Positions 42,266 to 51,910 of a stretch of DNA of 64,000 bases are shown in pieces (position 1 is the stretch's first letter; the number at the start of each line of letters is the position of its first letter). Location of the stretch: NCBI RefSeq assembly GCF_013385985.1, contig NZ_JACAOY010000037.1, positions 376 through 64,375 on the forward strand, read 5' to 3'. The DNA comes from Pseudomonas sp. B6002 (GTDB taxonomy: Bacteria > Pseudomonadota > Gammaproteobacteria > Pseudomonadales > Pseudomonadaceae). The translations under genes were made by a program, and so were the position numbers. Under the pieces are notes generated by a model, which saw nothing but the letters and a program-made list of their open reading frames with translations, ran no database searches and was not told the DNA's origin.

Positions 42266-43455
42266 TGCGCATCGCCCTGCTCGCCCCTCTGCCGCCGGAA
42301 AAAAACGGGATCGCCGATTACGCGAACCATTTCAAGGCGGCCCTGGAGCAAGTGGGCGTGACGGTGGCGACACCGTTGACGGGCGTCGAAGGCAGCACCG
42401 AGGCGATCAAGCGCGCCATCGACGGGTTCGACTGGCAGAGCGTGGACCTGGTCCACGCCGAGCTAGGCGGCGGGCGGCTCGGCGAGTTCCTGGCGCTGCG
42501 CGAACTGCGCAAGGCCTACCCTAGCCTGCCGTTGACGGCCACGGTGCATGACCCGGAGCGCATGGTGTGGCGGCGCGAACACCTGCCCTTCCCGCTGAAC
42601 CTGCTGGAACGTCTGCCCAGCCCGCTGCCCCAGGCAGCGGTGGTGCTGGCCGACCCGCTGACGTTGCGCGAAGAGCGCCTGGTCGCCAAAGGCCTCACGC
42701 GGCTGATCACCCTCACTCGCCTGGGCGCCGATTGCCTGAGCGAACGCATGCAACTGCCAGCTGGCAAGGTGGCGGTGATCAACCACGCCAACCTGGCCAT
42801 TCCTCCGGCACCGCTGCCCTCGCTGGACACCTTGCACCTGCTGTATTTTGGTTTTATCTACCGTGGCAAAGGCATTGAAGACCTGTTGCAGGCATTGGCC
42901 GACGTCTTCAAGAGCGCCCCCGAATTGCGTGACCGTGTGCGCCTGACCCTGGCCGGGGGCACCGCCCCTGAAATGGCGTTTGGCGCGGGCGGCAACTACC
43001 TGGAGCAGCTGAACAGCCAGATCGCCGAATTGGGCCTGACGGGTGTGATCGACTGGCGTTTGAACCTGCCGGCCGATGAGATTGCCCAGACGATCCAGGC
43101 GCACCATGTGATGGTGCTGCCGTACCGTGAATCGAAAAAGCTCGGCCTGCTGGGCCGCCAGCGTGGCACCAGTGGCGCGTTGTCCTGGGCCACCGCCTGC
43201 GGGCGCGGCGCGATCACCTCCAACGCCCGCGCGTTTGCCGAAGAGGTGGCAAGCGGCAACGGTGCGATCTTCCCCGAGGGCGATGTGGCGGCATTGAGCG
43301 AGCAGTTGTTGCGCCTGGCACGCACGCCGTTGCTGGCTCGGGACTGGGCGGAACGCGCCGGGGAAATCGGCCGCGAACGCCTGTGGCCCCTGACCGCGCA
43401 AAAGTTCAAGCAGCTGTTCGAGCAAGCGATTGCGGGAGTTCCCTATGGCGCGTAA
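42265..43455 (+). CDS. pslF: PslF, family 4 glycosyltransferase
   Basis: A 396-residue GT-B fold glycosyltransferase. It opens RIALLAPLPPEKNGIADYANHF (Gly-rich N-terminal loop), and the C-terminal domain has HLLYFGFIYRGKGIEDLLQAL and MVLPYRESKKLG with the conserved E-x7-E-like region shifted (RGTSGALSWATACGRGAI). It probably transfers a hexose to the growing Psl unit in the cytosol. It starts in the stop codon of pslE and ends inside the pslG start region. Confidence 0.88.
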   Translation: MRIALLAPLPPEKNGIADYANHFKAALEQVGVTVATPLTGVEGSTEAIKRAIDGFDWQSVDLVHAELGGGRLGEFLALRELRKAYPSLPLTATVHDPERMVWRREHLPFPLNLLERLPSPLPQAAVVLADPLTLREERLVAKGLTRLITLTRLGADCLSERMQLPAGKVAVINHANLAIPPAPLPSLDTLHLLYFGFIYRGKGIEDLLQALADVFKSAPELRDRVRLTLAGGTAPEMAFGAGGNYLEQLNSQIAELGLTGVIDWRLNLPADEIAQTIQAHHVMVLPYRESKKLGLLGRQRGTSGALSWATACGRGAITSNARAFAEEVASGNGAIFPEGDVAALSEQLLRLARTPLLARDWAERAGEIGRERLWPLTAQKFKQLFEQAIAGVPYGA

Positions 43456-44773
43456 ACGCACCTACCTGGCCACCCTTGCCGTCATCGCCGCCCTGGGCCT
43501 GACCGCCTTCCTGTGGGGGCGCCAGGCCGACGCCGAGAACCATGTGCTCAAGGGCAGCAAGGTGGTGGTATGGAAAGACTTCCTGGGGGTGAACGCGCAG
43601 TTCCTGTGGTTCAGCCCCACGCTCTACCAGAAGCAGATCGACCGTCTCAAGGCGCTGGGCCTGGAGTGGGTGCGCCTGGACCTGCATTGGGATCAGCTGG
43701 AACCTGCGCAGGGCCAGTACCAGATCGCCACGCTGGACCAACTGGTGGGCAACCTGCAAACCAACCAGCTCAAGTCGGTGTTCTACCTGGTGGGCTCGGC
43801 GCCCTTCGCCACCACCGCGCCGGTGGGTGCGCCCTATCAGGACCAGTACCCGCCCAAGGATCCGAACCTGTTTGCCAACCGGATGGCGTTGCTGTCCCAG
43901 CGCTACCCCAGCGTGAATGCCTGGCAGGTATGGAACGAGCCCAACCTCCTCGGCTTCTGGCGCCCGGTGGCCGACCCGGCCGGTTACGCCGCGCTGCTGA
44001 CCGCCACCGCAGCCGCCTTGCGCGCCGTGGACGCAAACAAACCGGTGGTGGCGGCCGGCATGGCGTTTTTCAGCGAGATGCCCAACGGCCAGACGATGCT
44101 CAGCGCCCTCGGCGCGCTCGGTGTGGCGAGCCTGAATACCATCATCTCGTATCACCCCTACACCCAACTGCCCGAAGGCAACGACCCGTCCAACCTGGAC
44201 TTCATCAGCAAGACCACCACACTCAACCAGGCGTTGCGCAATGGCGGCGTGCAAACCCTGTGGAGCACTGAATGGGGCTGGTCGACCTACCCGGGGCCCA
44301 AGGACGCCCAGGACCTGATCACCCAGCAGGGCCAGGCCGACTACATCGTACGGCGCGTGGCGCTGATGAGTGCGATGGATTACGACAAGATCTTCCTGTT
44401 CACCCTCAGCGACCTCGACCAGCGCGCCAGCGTGCGTGATCAGTATTACGGCTTGCTGGATATCGACGCGAACCCCAAGCCGGCCTACACCGCGCTGAAG
44501 AACTTCCTCGATGTGAGTGGCCCGCAACTCACCCCCGGCGACCCACCCACCGCCGACAGCTTGCCCGACGGCCTGTTCAGCATTGGCTGGACCCGCGCCG
44601 ATGGGCACAAGCTGTGGTTCTTCTGGTCGGCCGAAGGCGGCAGCGCGCACTTGCCCAACCTGACCAGCGCCACCCTCTACGACCCGTTGCGCGGCACGCA
44701 AACCCCGGTGAGTGGCACCAACGGCCTGACTGTACCAGTCAAGTCGAACCTGCAAATTCTGTTATGGGATTGA
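43445..44773 (+). CDS. pslG: PslG, GH39-type endoglycosidase of Psl
   Basis: A 442-residue glycoside hydrolase anchored by one N-terminal hydrophobic segment (about 7-25) and facing the periplasm. Catalytic glutamates fall at exactly the P. aeruginosa PslG numbers: Glu165 in VWNEPN (acid/base) and Glu276 in STEWGWS (nucleophile). This supports the start at 43445. A C-terminal beta-sandwich follows the TIM barrel. In P. aeruginosa it degrades Psl and disperses biofilm. It overlaps pslF by 11 bases. Confidence 0.93.
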   Translation: MARKRTYLATLAVIAALGLTAFLWGRQADAENHVLKGSKVVVWKDFLGVNAQFLWFSPTLYQKQIDRLKALGLEWVRLDLHWDQLEPAQGQYQIATLDQLVGNLQTNQLKSVFYLVGSAPFATTAPVGAPYQDQYPPKDPNLFANRMALLSQRYPSVNAWQVWNEPNLLGFWRPVADPAGYAALLTATAAALRAVDANKPVVAAGMAFFSEMPNGQTMLSALGALGVASLNTIISYHPYTQLPEGNDPSNLDFISKTTTLNQALRNGGVQTLWSTEWGWSTYPGPKDAQDLITQQGQADYIVRRVALMSAMDYDKIFLFTLSDLDQRASVRDQYYGLLDIDANPKPAYTALKNFLDVSGPQLTPGDPPTADSLPDGLFSIGWTRADGHKLWFFWSAEGGSAHLPNLTSATLYDPLRGTQTPVSGTNGLTVPVKSNLQILLWD

Positions 44774-44781
44774 AGCCCGTC

Positions 44782-45999
44782 ATGCGCATTTTATGGATCC
44801 TGCCCTACTCGCCCTGGCCCGCCACCAGCGGTGGCAAGACGCGCCAGTTCCACCTGCTGCGCAGCCTGGCCGCCCGTGGGCATCGGATCACCTTGCTGCT
44901 GCATGACAAACATCCGGTGTCGCTCACCGACCGCCAGGTGCTGGAAGCGTTTCTCGAACAACTGATCATCCTGCCGCGCCGCCCACTGCGCAGCTTCAAG
45001 ACCCTGGTGGCCGGGTTGTTTGCGCCCTACCCGCTGCTGGCCAGCGTGAACGGTTTGTCGGGCCCCTTGCAGGACACCTTCAACCAGTTGCTCAACGAGC
45101 ATTGGGACGTGGTGCAGATCGAACACAGCTACACCTTCCAGCCTTATGAAGACACGCTGCTGCGCAAATCCCAGCCATTCGTGCTGACCGAACACAACGT
45201 GGAGTCGGCCCTCGGCGCCGCCACCTATGACCGTTTGCCAGGCTGGGCGTTGCCGTTCATTCGCTACGATCAATGGCGCTATACCCGCTGGGAACGCCGG
45301 GTGATGCGTCAGGCGGCGCAGGTGGTGGCAGTGACAGACACCGACGCCCAGGTGCTGGAAAAGATCGCCGGCAAGCCGGTGCCGGTGGTGGTCAATGGCG
45401 TGGATTGCGACCACTTCGCCGCAGCCCGTCCCGACTCGTCGACGCGCCGCGTGTTGTTCCTGGGCAACTATGAATATGCGCCTAACGTGGACGCCATCGA
45501 ATGGGCCCTGGACGAGATCCTGCCCAAGGTCTGGGAGCGCTGCCCGGAGGCGCGCATGAGCGTGTGTGGTTTCGGCATGCCGGGCAGCTGGCGCGAACGC
45601 TGGAAGGACCCGCGCATTGAGTGGCAAGGTTTTGTACCGAACCTACTGAACCTGCAATCGAGCTGCTCGGTGTTCCTGGCCCCGTTGCGCCATGGCGGCG
45701 GTTCCAAATTGAAAGTGCTGGAAGCCCTGGCCGCCGGCCTGCCGCTGGCGAGTACCGACCAAGGCGTGTCCGGCCTGGACCTGGTCGAAGGCCTGGACTA
45801 CCTCGGCGGCCAGAGCGCCACCAGCCTCGCGGATTCGGTAGTGCGCCTGCTGCAATTTCCCGACGCCGCCGCGCCCATGGGCGAAGCCGGGCGCGCCTAT
45901 GTGCGCCGGGCCCATGACTGGAGTGTGGCGGCCAGCCAGCTGGAACAGGTGTACGCCAGCCTGTCGCCGCTCGAGCAAAAGGAGCCCGCATGCGTGTAG
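44782..45999 (+). CDS. pslH: PslH, family 4 glycosyltransferase
   Basis: A 405-residue GT-B glycosyltransferase. It begins RILWILPYSPWPATSGGKTRQFHLL, with LTEHNVESALGA in the acceptor-side domain. The donor-side domain has VVNGVDCDHF, VLFLGNYEYAPNVDAIEWA and APLRHGGGSKLKVLEALAAGLPLAST (the E-x7-E nucleotide-sugar motif). An upstream in-frame ATG at 44764 would overlap the pslG end; 44782 gives the usual N-terminus. Overlaps pslI by 10 bases. Confidence 0.9.
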   Translation: MRILWILPYSPWPATSGGKTRQFHLLRSLAARGHRITLLLHDKHPVSLTDRQVLEAFLEQLIILPRRPLRSFKTLVAGLFAPYPLLASVNGLSGPLQDTFNQLLNEHWDVVQIEHSYTFQPYEDTLLRKSQPFVLTEHNVESALGAATYDRLPGWALPFIRYDQWRYTRWERRVMRQAAQVVAVTDTDAQVLEKIAGKPVPVVVNGVDCDHFAAARPDSSTRRVLFLGNYEYAPNVDAIEWALDEILPKVWERCPEARMSVCGFGMPGSWRERWKDPRIEWQGFVPNLLNLQSSCSVFLAPLRHGGGSKLKVLEALAAGLPLASTDQGVSGLDLVEGLDYLGGQSATSLADSVVRLLQFPDAAAPMGEAGRAYVRRAHDWSVAASQLEQVYASLSPLEQKEPACV

Positions 46000-47093
46000 G
46001 CCTGGATTACCGCACCGTCGGCACGTCGCCGCAATCGGGGATCAGCCGACAGGTGTACGCCCTGGAGGATGCCCTGCGTGCGCTGCCAGAGATCGAGCTG
46101 GCGCGGTTCACCGTGGCGCCCCTGGGCGATGAAACCCGTTTGCAGGCCCATTGCCCGGCCTGGGGCTGCGCGAAGACCGCCATGCACCAACCGCACAATC
46201 GCCTGCGTTTCGAGGCAGGCTTTCTGCCGCGTGCGTTGCGCGAGCAGCACATCGACTTGTACATCAGCACCTTCAACATGGGCCTGCCGTTGCCGCCCAA
46301 GCCCAAAGGCTTGCGCACGGTGGTGCTGTTGCATGACCTGTTCCAGATCACCTTGAACAACTACCACGCCAACCGCTTGAAGGCGTTGATCTACAAGACC
46401 AGCGATCGCCTGTCGATTGCCTACGCGGTGCACAGCGCCGACCGGGTATGGACGCCCTCGCAGTACAGCGCCGATGAAACCGCGCGGCTGTTTCCCAAGG
46501 CGGCCGGCAAGATTCGTGTGCTGCCCAATCAGGTCGATGGTTTTGTCGAATTGGCGGCCGACCTCAGCGCGCGCCAACTGCCCGAACGCTATTGGTTGCT
46601 GGTGGGCACCCGTGAATTGCGCAAGAACGTACCGTTCCTGGTGGACGCCTGGCAGCAGGCGCGTCGCCAATCGCCGGCCGTACCGGAGTTGGTGCTGGTG
46701 GGCAGCCTCGACCATTTGCCTGAAGCCCAGCGTAGCCTGTCAGGCATTCGCGCCTTGAGCGGTGTGTCGGACGCCGAGCTGCACGCGCTCTACCGCCAGG
46801 CCTCACGCCTGTGGCAGCCCTCCTACGCCGAAGGTTTTGGCTTGCCGGTGATCGAAGCCCTCAGTGTCGGCACGCCGGTGGCGGTGGCCAGTGGCACGTC
46901 ACTGGATGAAATCACCCCACCGTCGGCACCGCGCTTTTCGCCCACCGACGGCCCGGCCCTGGTGCAACTGATGGTGGATGTGTGCGAGAGGCCTGATGAA
47001 GAGTCGCCCGAGCAACGACGCCAATGGGCCGAACGTTTCAACCGCCAGGCGTACCGTCGGCGCCTGGCCGAACTGATCGAGGAATTGAAGTGA
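45990..47093 (+). CDS. pslI: PslI, family 4 glycosyltransferase
   Basis: A 367-residue GT-B glycosyltransferase resembling mannosyltransferases. It begins RVGLDYRTVGTSPQSGISRQVY. Conserved parts are VVLLHDLFQITLNNYHANRLK, YWLLVGTRELRKNVPFLVDAW and WQPSYAEGFGLPVIEALSVGTPVAVA with the E-x7-E motif. AAAGGAG lies 5 bases before the ATG. Overlaps pslJ by 4 bases (GTGA). Confidence 0.9.
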   Translation: MRVGLDYRTVGTSPQSGISRQVYALEDALRALPEIELARFTVAPLGDETRLQAHCPAWGCAKTAMHQPHNRLRFEAGFLPRALREQHIDLYISTFNMGLPLPPKPKGLRTVVLLHDLFQITLNNYHANRLKALIYKTSDRLSIAYAVHSADRVWTPSQYSADETARLFPKAAGKIRVLPNQVDGFVELAADLSARQLPERYWLLVGTRELRKNVPFLVDAWQQARRQSPAVPELVLVGSLDHLPEAQRSLSGIRALSGVSDAELHALYRQASRLWQPSYAEGFGLPVIEALSVGTPVAVASGTSLDEITPPSAPRFSPTDGPALVQLMVDVCERPDEESPEQRRQWAERFNRQAYRRRLAELIEELK

Positions 47094-48523
47094 GACTATC
47101 TCTGGCAAGCCTCGTCGCGATCCTGTTCGGCCTGCTGTTTGGCGGCCTCGCCCTGGCGCTGTCACCGGCCAAGGCGTTCCTGGCGGTGATCGGCCTGGCG
47201 GCAGCGATGACCATCCTGCGCTTTCCGTTGTGGGGTCTGTTGTTGTTTGCCGGGGTGGCCACGTTCATGCCGTATTCCACCGTTAACCTGGGCATTCGCA
47301 GTACGGTCAGCGAGGCGATCCTGGCCCTGACCTGGGGCGCGGTGCTGTGGCACAACTTCCTGGCGCGCCTGCCCGACACGCCGAGCCTCACTCGCCGTCC
47401 CACCGACCAGATGCTGCTGTGGCTGATGCTGTTCAGTGTGTTCCCGTTCATCGTCGGCCAAGTAACCATCCACGCCGACACCAGCGGCGTGGCCAACTGG
47501 CTGCGTTGGCTGCTGAGCCTGTCGGCGGTATTCCTCTGCGCGAAGTTGCTGACGGAGCACAAACAGCGCGAATCGTTGGTGATCGCCCTGTTGCTGGGTT
47601 CCCTGGCGATGCTGGTGCTGTCGATCGCCGTGTTCGTGCGCACGCGCTCAGGGGCGGGCATTGCGCCGATCCTGGCGGTGTTCAACTACGGCAACTTCGA
47701 CATGCTCAAATTCGGCCTTGAAGCGATGTCATCGCGCATGGGCTCGCCGTGGATGCACCCGAACGCCATCGGCGGGATCATGGCGTTGCTGCTGCCGCTG
47801 GCGTTCTGCTTCGGCATGACCGAACAGGGCTGGAAGCGCGCGCTGGGCCTGGGCGTGGCGTGCCTCGGTGCCGCCGCCTTGCTGTTGGCCAGTAGCCGTG
47901 GCGCGATGGTCAGCCTGGCCTTGGTGCTGATGTGGATGGCCACGCGACGTGTGCCTTACACCGGGCGTTTGTTGATGATCGGCGCGGCGCTGACTGTGGC
48001 GCTGGTGATGGCGTACCCGCCGTTACAGGACCGGCTGGCGACGATTTTCTCCTCGAGCAACGCCAGTACCGAAGTGCGTTTTGACGAGTACCGCATGTTC
48101 CCCGAAGCCATGGCGGCGTATCCGTTCGGGATTGGCTTCAAGGTCGACCCTCCGGTGCCCGGCACGCACTTTTTGGGGATCTCCAACCTCTGGCTGAACT
48201 TCATCTACAAGACCGGCATCGCCGGCATGCTGTTTTTTGTCGCGGTGACCGTGCGTTGGTGGCGTGAAGCGCGCCCTGAAAAAGGCCCGATCCGCCTGAC
48301 CAAGGACAATGCGCTGTGGCTGGGCAGTACCGCAGGGATTCTGTCGGCGCTGGTCAGTGGGTTGTTCGACCACTACTTCAGTTTTGCCGTGGTGATGGTG
48401 GCGCTGTTCTGGCTGATGGTGGGCATCAATGTGCTGGAAGCTCGCCGGTTGTTTCCGGCACGCCTGCCGCAGGTCAAGAGCGTGGTGCCGGGCAAATCAC
48501 TCCTAGACGGCGCGCGGCCTTAA
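47090..48523 (+). CDS. pslJ: PslJ, O-antigen ligase/polymerase-like membrane protein
   Basis: A 477-residue polytopic inner-membrane protein with about 11-12 membrane segments and a large periplasmic loop. It carries the Wzy_C-like region GAALLLASSRGAMVSLALVL and MFPEAMAAYPFGIGFKVDP. It is expected to polymerise or ligate Psl units. GTG start with GAGG 8 bases upstream, overlapping the pslI stop. pslK begins 2 bases after its stop. Confidence 0.88.
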   Translation: MRLSLASLVAILFGLLFGGLALALSPAKAFLAVIGLAAAMTILRFPLWGLLLFAGVATFMPYSTVNLGIRSTVSEAILALTWGAVLWHNFLARLPDTPSLTRRPTDQMLLWLMLFSVFPFIVGQVTIHADTSGVANWLRWLLSLSAVFLCAKLLTEHKQRESLVIALLLGSLAMLVLSIAVFVRTRSGAGIAPILAVFNYGNFDMLKFGLEAMSSRMGSPWMHPNAIGGIMALLLPLAFCFGMTEQGWKRALGLGVACLGAAALLLASSRGAMVSLALVLMWMATRRVPYTGRLLMIGAALTVALVMAYPPLQDRLATIFSSSNASTEVRFDEYRMFPEAMAAYPFGIGFKVDPPVPGTHFLGISNLWLNFIYKTGIAGMLFFVAVTVRWWREARPEKGPIRLTKDNALWLGSTAGILSALVSGLFDHYFSFAVVMVALFWLMVGINVLEARRLFPARLPQVKSVVPGKSLLDGARP

Positions 48524-48525
48524 CC

Positions 48526-49935
48526 ATGCTCGGCTCTGCCGTCTGGCTGACCCTGGCGACCCTGCTGGGCCTGTGCCTGGGGTTCGCCCGTGAATGGCTG
48601 CTGGTGGCGGCCTGGGGCGCGGGGGAGCGCAGCGATGCATTCCTGATCGCGCTGTTCTTGCCCGAAGCGTTACGTATGTCATTGGCCGGTGGTGTGCTCA
48701 GTGCCGCCGCGTTGCCGTTGTACCTGGAGCGCAAGGACGGCGAACGCCTGGATTGGCTGGCGGTGCTGTTCCCGGCGTTGATGCTGATTGCCCTGGTCAC
48801 AGGCCTGCTGCTGACGGTGTTGGCGCCCTGGCTGGTGCAGTTACTCGGCCCCGGCTTGGCGGCCAACGCCACGGCCCTGGCCAGTAGCAACCTGCAGATC
48901 GTGGCCTGGTGCGTGCCGGGGTTGATGCTGCATGCGCTGTTCAGTATTCCGTTGCAGGCCAGCGAACGCTTTGTGCTGGCGGGGTTGGGCTCGTTGCTCT
49001 TCAACCTGCCGCCGGTGACCTACCTCGCCCTGGCCGGCACCGCCACGCAACCGCACTCCCTGGCCTTGGCGTGCCTGGCCGGCAGCGTGTTGATGCCCTT
49101 GGCACTGCTGCCGTCGATCTGGCGCCAGGGCTGGCGGCCGTGGCGCTGGCAGATGTCCTTTACACCGCTGCGGGAGTTGGGCCAACGCATCGGCCCATTG
49201 CTGTTGAGCAACGGCGCCAGCCAGGGCTTGGCGTTGATCGAGCGGCTAGTGGCGTCGTTGCTCGGTGAAGGTGCGGTGACCTGGGTCAACCTGGCGCGCA
49301 AGCTGATGAACCTGCCGCTGATTGCGCTGATGAGCCTCAACCAAGTGCTGTTGGGCATGATGAGCCGGCGTCAGGGCGATGAGCGCCTGGCCCTGCTCAA
49401 GCGCGGCCTGGAAACCGCCAGCGTGCTGACCCTGCCGGCCGGGGTGGGCCTGGTGGCCGCTGCGCCGAGCCTGGTGGCATTGCTGCTGCCCAAGCAATCG
49501 GTGGATTCGCCGTTGCCGTTGCTGCTGGCCTGGTTTGCCGTGCCGCTGGTGTTCGGCGCCTGGAATGCGTTGCTGGCGCGTTATGCCTATGCGGCCGGCG
49601 ACACGCGCCAGCCATTGCGTTGCGAGCTGCTCGGCAGTTTGGTCAACGTGGTATTGCTGGGCGCCCTGCCTTTCGTGTTCGGCCTGGCGGGCATTCCGTT
49701 GGCGGCGCTGGCGGGGGTGATCTGCACGGCGTTGCTGCTGATGCAGCGTCAATCGCTGCTCGGCGCCCTGCCCTGGGCGCGGCAATGGGGACTCAGTGCG
49801 CTGGCGATGGGGTTGGCGGCGCTGGCGTTGTTTCGGATTGAAAGCGTGTGGTTGCAATTGGGGCTGAGCACCCTGGCGGGTGCGGTGGTGTTGCTTGGGA
49901 TGGGGCTGTGGTTGAAGCCGTGGCGCAAGGCGTGA
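48526..49935 (+). CDS. pslK: PslK, MurJ/MviN-type lipid flippase
   Basis: A 469-residue membrane protein with about 12-14 segments in the MOP exporter superfamily. Family features are REWLLVAAWGAGERSDAFLIALFLPEALRMSLAGGVLSAAALPLY at the N-terminus (compare MurJ) and repeated small-residue TMs. It probably flips the lipid-linked Psl repeat to the periplasm. No good ribosome site precedes the ATG, which suggests coupling to pslJ translation. Confidence 0.87.
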   Translation: MLGSAVWLTLATLLGLCLGFAREWLLVAAWGAGERSDAFLIALFLPEALRMSLAGGVLSAAALPLYLERKDGERLDWLAVLFPALMLIALVTGLLLTVLAPWLVQLLGPGLAANATALASSNLQIVAWCVPGLMLHALFSIPLQASERFVLAGLGSLLFNLPPVTYLALAGTATQPHSLALACLAGSVLMPLALLPSIWRQGWRPWRWQMSFTPLRELGQRIGPLLLSNGASQGLALIERLVASLLGEGAVTWVNLARKLMNLPLIALMSLNQVLLGMMSRRQGDERLALLKRGLETASVLTLPAGVGLVAAAPSLVALLLPKQSVDSPLPLLLAWFAVPLVFGAWNALLARYAYAAGDTRQPLRCELLGSLVNVVLLGALPFVFGLAGIPLAALAGVICTALLLMQRQSLLGALPWARQWGLSALAMGLAALALFRIESVWLQLGLSTLAGAVVLLGMGLWLKPWRKA

Positions 49936-49972
49936 GGCGCGCGACAGGGGTTTATAGAGAGGGAGAGGTCAC

Positions 49973-51028
49973 GTGAAGCATCGTTGGATTCAAATGGACA
50001 TTGCCAAGGGCATCGGCATCTTGATGATCGTGTACGGTCACAGTTGGTTCGTGGCGAACTCGCTGGAGTTGCAGTACCCGATTATTGCCTCGTTCATCTT
50101 GCCGCTGTTTTTTTTCCTGTCCGGTGTGTTCTTCAAGCCCGAGCAGCCGTTTGTGGAGATGGCGGTGCGCAAGGCCGACGGTCTGCTCAAACCGTTTTTC
50201 TTCACCATGCTGGTGTATGTGATCGTACGCGACGTACTGCGCGGCCAACCCCTGCTGCCGGATATCGGCGGCGTTCTGTATGCCTCGGTGGACACCATTC
50301 CCTGGCAGGCACTGTGGTTTCTGCCGCACTTCTGGGTCGCGATCCTGTTCAGTTGGGTGATGCTGCGCCTGATCCAACGCCTGAAGTTGTCACTGCCGGT
50401 GAGCTGCCTGCTGATGGTGCCACAGCTGTTGATCGGCATCTGGGTACTGCCGTGGTTCTGGCAAGTACCGGTGAGCGTCGGCGGCCAGACCTGGGTGGTG
50501 CCCGGCTTGCCCTTCGGGCTTGAAATCACCCTGATCAGCAGCACCTACTTCATCTGCGGCTACCTGCTGCGCGACTGGCTGCGTCGGCACGAAGGATCGT
50601 GGCTGGCGCTGGTGATTTCGGTGGCGTTGTTCGCCGCCGTGTTCCTTGGCAGCCACGCCACCATGGACCTGGCGCAACGACGCTATGACCACTGGCTGTG
50701 GACCAGCCTGCTGGCGGTGCTCGGCGTGTACGCGTGCTGGTCACTGGCGCGGGTGCTGATGGTGTCGACCCTCATCACACGGGCGATGACTTACATTGGC
50801 CAGAACACCTTGATCCTGCTGATCTTCCACGGTGAGATCCAGCACAAGACGGTTGACCTGCTGGAGCGGCTGGGGCTGCACGCGTTTGTCGCGGCGTGCG
50901 TGGGTTTTGTGGTAGCGGTGGTGGTGCCGTTGTTGATCGGGGAAGTGATCAAGCGGGTGGCGTTCTTGAGGTTCTTCTACTTTCCGTTTCCGGTGCGTAA
51001 ACCGGCCGGGAATAAGGCGACAAGTTAA
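49973..51028 (+). CDS. pslL: PslL, membrane-bound acyltransferase
   Basis: A 351-residue acyltransferase-3-type protein with about 10 membrane segments. It has the N-terminal signature WIQMDIAKGIGILMIVYGHSW with the catalytic-type His, followed by LPLFFFLSGVFFKP. It probably acetylates Psl or another surface sugar. GTG start with GGGAGAGG upstream. It is the last psl gene here; homologues of pslM, pslN and pslO do not follow. Confidence 0.88.
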   Translation: MKHRWIQMDIAKGIGILMIVYGHSWFVANSLELQYPIIASFILPLFFFLSGVFFKPEQPFVEMAVRKADGLLKPFFFTMLVYVIVRDVLRGQPLLPDIGGVLYASVDTIPWQALWFLPHFWVAILFSWVMLRLIQRLKLSLPVSCLLMVPQLLIGIWVLPWFWQVPVSVGGQTWVVPGLPFGLEITLISSTYFICGYLLRDWLRRHEGSWLALVISVALFAAVFLGSHATMDLAQRRYDHWLWTSLLAVLGVYACWSLARVLMVSTLITRAMTYIGQNTLILLIFHGEIQHKTVDLLERLGLHAFVAACVGFVVAVVVPLLIGEVIKRVAFLRFFYFPFPVRKPAGNKATS

Positions 51029-51046
51029 GGAACACTGGAGACCCAA

Positions 51047-51137
51047 TGTGGGAGCCGGGCTTGCCCGCGATGGCGGTGGTTCAGCTAAGTCTTTGGTAGC
51101 TGACACGACGTCATCGCGGGCAAGCCCGGCTCCCACA
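51047..51137. repeat. Paired inverted REP element
   Basis: TGTGGGAGCCGGGCTTGCCC at the left and GGGCAAGCCCGGCTCCCACA at the right form perfect outer arms. It lies between the convergent pslL and DUF4174-like genes. Confidence 0.9.
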
Positions 51138-51151
51138 GGGTGTTATGTGTT

Positions 51152-51745
51152 TCAGTCGTCGAGTTGTTGGGGGGCTGGTTTGCTGCCGGCTTTTTCCGGC
51201 TTGGCCGGTTTGGCAGGCTTGGCCCCTTTGGCGGGAGGCGTCGCAGCAGGCTCGGGCTCGGCCGGTGCGGCCAGGTCTTTTTCAGCCTGGGGCATCTGGT
51301 CGATGGCGCTGAAGAATTCCTTCAGGTCGAGGGTGTCCGGTGGCACAGTCTTCTCGACTTTCTTCTCGCCGTCCTTGCCCACCAGAATCACCTTGGTACC
51401 GCTACCGGCACCCAGCTTGAGGGCGCGGATCAGGGCGTTGGTTTCCGGTGGCGTGAGCTTCTTGCTGTCCTTGGGGTCCTTGGCGAACTTCTCGCCTTCG
51501 GCACCGATGCTGCCGAATGACACGGTGTAGAACACCATGTTGCGTTCTTCGAAGGACTGCTTGGTGGCGGGCTCGTTCAATTGCTTCTTGAGGGTGGCCA
51601 GGGTCGGGTTGCCGGAGTCCAGCTCCACCACCACCAGCGGGCGTGATTTGCCCAAATCCTGCTTGAGCGGGTTGATATCATCAGCGGCCAACAGCGGCCC
51701 CGTAAAAGCCATCAAGGTAGCCAGGGTCAGCGACCGGATGAGCAT
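51152..51745 (-). CDS. Exported DUF4174-like protein
   Basis: A 197-residue protein with a signal peptide (LIRSLTLATLMAFTGPLLA) and a thioredoxin-like fold of the DUF4174 kind: NPLKQDLGKSRPLVVVELDSG, VILVGKDGEKKVEK and PDTLDLKEFFSAIDQMP are typical. No redox CxxC is present. A Pro/Ala/Lys-rich tail covers about 155-197. AGGAGG lies 6 bases before the ATG at 51745, which rules out the longer frame to 51808. Function unknown. Confidence 0.8.
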   Translation of the reverse strand: MLIRSLTLATLMAFTGPLLAADDINPLKQDLGKSRPLVVVELDSGNPTLATLKKQLNEPATKQSFEERNMVFYTVSFGSIGAEGEKFAKDPKDSKKLTPPETNALIRALKLGAGSGTKVILVGKDGEKKVEKTVPPDTLDLKEFFSAIDQMPQAEKDLAAPAEPEPAATPPAKGAKPAKPAKPEKAGSKPAPQQLDD

Positions 51746-51910
51746 GCGCACCTCCTTCCAATTCCATGCAGGGTTCTTGAGTTTCATGTCTGCGACAGTC
51801 AAATTCAAGGATGATTCCTACACCACTTTAAGAAAGCGTAGGTCAGGACGCCCGCTACGCAAGGGGTTGGACCGGGTCTGCGGTGATTGTTTCCACTGAT
51901 TACGGAAACA

